From the NCBI RefSeq assembly GCF_003590645.1, contig NZ_CP031834.1, forward strand, positions 682,001-746,000: a stretch of 64,000 nt of DNA, given 5' to 3'. Each line of letters starts with the position of its first letter. Position 1 is the first letter of the stretch. Below the pieces are notes generated by a model that ran no database searches, was not told where the DNA came from, and saw nothing but the letters and a program-made list of their open reading frames with translations. Of this stretch, positions 63,487 to 64,000 are shown one piece after another. Origin of the DNA: Mesorhizobium sp. DCY119. Lineage in GTDB: Bacteria > Pseudomonadota > Alphaproteobacteria > Rhizobiales > Rhizobiaceae. A program made the translations under genes and the position numbers.

Positions 63487-64000
63487 ATGGCTACCGAAAT
63501 CCGCGTCCCGACCCTCGGCGAATCCGTCAGCGAGGCGACCATCGGCAAATGGTTCAAGAAGGTCGGCGACGCGATTGCTGCCGACGAACCGCTGGTCGAG
63601 CTCGAAACCGACAAGGTGACGATCGAAGTGCCGTCGCCGTCTGCCGGCACGCTGACCGAAATCGCAGCACCCGAAGGCGAGACCGTTGGCGTCGGCGCCA
63701 TTCTCGGCACGATTTCGGCAGGTGCTGGTGCGGCCGCCAAGCCCGCCGCGAAGGCCGAGGCTGCCAAGCCCGACGCGGTGGCGCAGGCAGCCGGTGCTGC
63801 AAGTGCTTCGACCACCAAGGAAGCTGCCGAAAAGACCGCCAAGATCGCTGGCGAAGGCGAGATCGAAGAGCGCAAGATGCCGCCGGCTCCGGCCGCCGCC
63901 AAGCTGCTTGCCGAGAGCAATGCATCCGTCGATCAGGTGACCGGAACCGGCAAGCGCGGCCAGGTGCTGAAGGGCGATGTGCTCGACGCCATCTCCAAGG
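63487..64000 (+). CDS. sucB: 2-oxoglutarate dehydrogenase E2 component (3' partial)
   Basis: SucB is the dihydrolipoamide succinyltransferase core. The visible 171 codons encode a lipoyl domain starting MATEIRVPTLGESVSEATIG, with the lipoylated Lys43 in ELETDKVTIEVPSPSAG. An Ala/Lys/Pro-rich linker follows (about 78-125), then the start of the E3/E1-binding domain (PAAAKLLAESNASVDQVTGT). The frame runs off the right window edge. It is the last gene seen of the suc operon. Confidence 0.96.
   Translation, partial: MATEIRVPTLGESVSEATIGKWFKKVGDAIAADEPLVELETDKVTIEVPSPSAGTLTEIAAPEGETVGVGAILGTISAGAGAAAKPAAKAEAAKPDAVAQAAGAASASTTKEAAEKTAKIAGEGEIEERKMPPAPAAAKLLAESNASVDQVTGTGKRGQVLKGDVLDAISK

Overview
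This window looks like chromosome from an alphaproteobacterium of the order Hyphomicrobiales, most likely a Phyllobacteriaceae relative of Mesorhizobium or Aminobacter. The signs are high GC, the cluster mdh-sucC-sucD-sucA-sucB preceded by zapE, the ffh-chorismate mutase-rpsP and dapF-mtaB-ftsY runs, a Brucella-type Omp19 lipoprotein, IalB, DUF1127 and DUF1236 proteins, and many rhizobial-style palindromic intergenic repeats. The placement is from pattern recognition only. I see no rRNA, tRNA, phage, transposase or CRISPR array.

Layout. 1-3.8 kb holds a secreted protein cut by the window edge, a RidA protein, leuB and asd; a Thr/Lys-rich leader ORF and terminator-like hairpins precede asd. 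3.8-5.1 kb is repeat-filled and gene-free. 5.1-10 kb has a TetR regulator, a small secreted protein behind a cluster of near-identical palindromes, a GGDEF-EAL protein and a bestrophin. 10-16.3 kb is a mostly minus-strand block (ABC-F, small membrane protein, rpsP, chorismate mutase, ffh, GNAT, CPBP protease). 16.5-24 kb has a second GGDEF-EAL protein, a toxin-antitoxin pair, cell-envelope genes, argG and LysE. 24-33.8 kb has rlmN with two paralogous membrane proteins, ialB, phhB, a phosphatase, thpR and the divergent tesA / ybbA-ybbP group, then a Bax inhibitor-1 gene with a ybhL-type leader. 34-41 kb has DUF2794, a candidate structured RNA, DUF1223, a ceramidase-like protein and acnA. 41-43.4 kb is a cytochrome c maturation operon that lacks ccmC. 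43.6-54.7 kb has a transporter, small oxidoreductases, yciB, a giant-linker ftsY, mtaB, dapF, dps and an MBL hydrolase. 54.9-64 kb has omp19, zapE and the TCA operon, running off the window inside sucB.

The content is mostly core metabolism and housekeeping: leucine, aspartate-family and arginine synthesis, TCA cycle (acnA, mdh, sucABCD), SRP targeting (ffh and ftsY), cytochrome c maturation, RNA modification (rlmN, mtaB), and c-di-GMP signalling.

Most interesting observations: (1) a Thr/Lys leader peptide and alternative hairpins in front of asd, which look like an undescribed attenuator; (2) two copies of a palindromic intergenic repeat family inside the coding sequence of ftsY, in frame; (3) loss of ccmC from the ccm operon; (4) a small membrane-protein gene wedged between sucC and sucD; (5) a structured, terminator-ended candidate RNA at about 35.0-35.2 kb; (6) a cluster of GTAC-centred operators beside a TetR gene.
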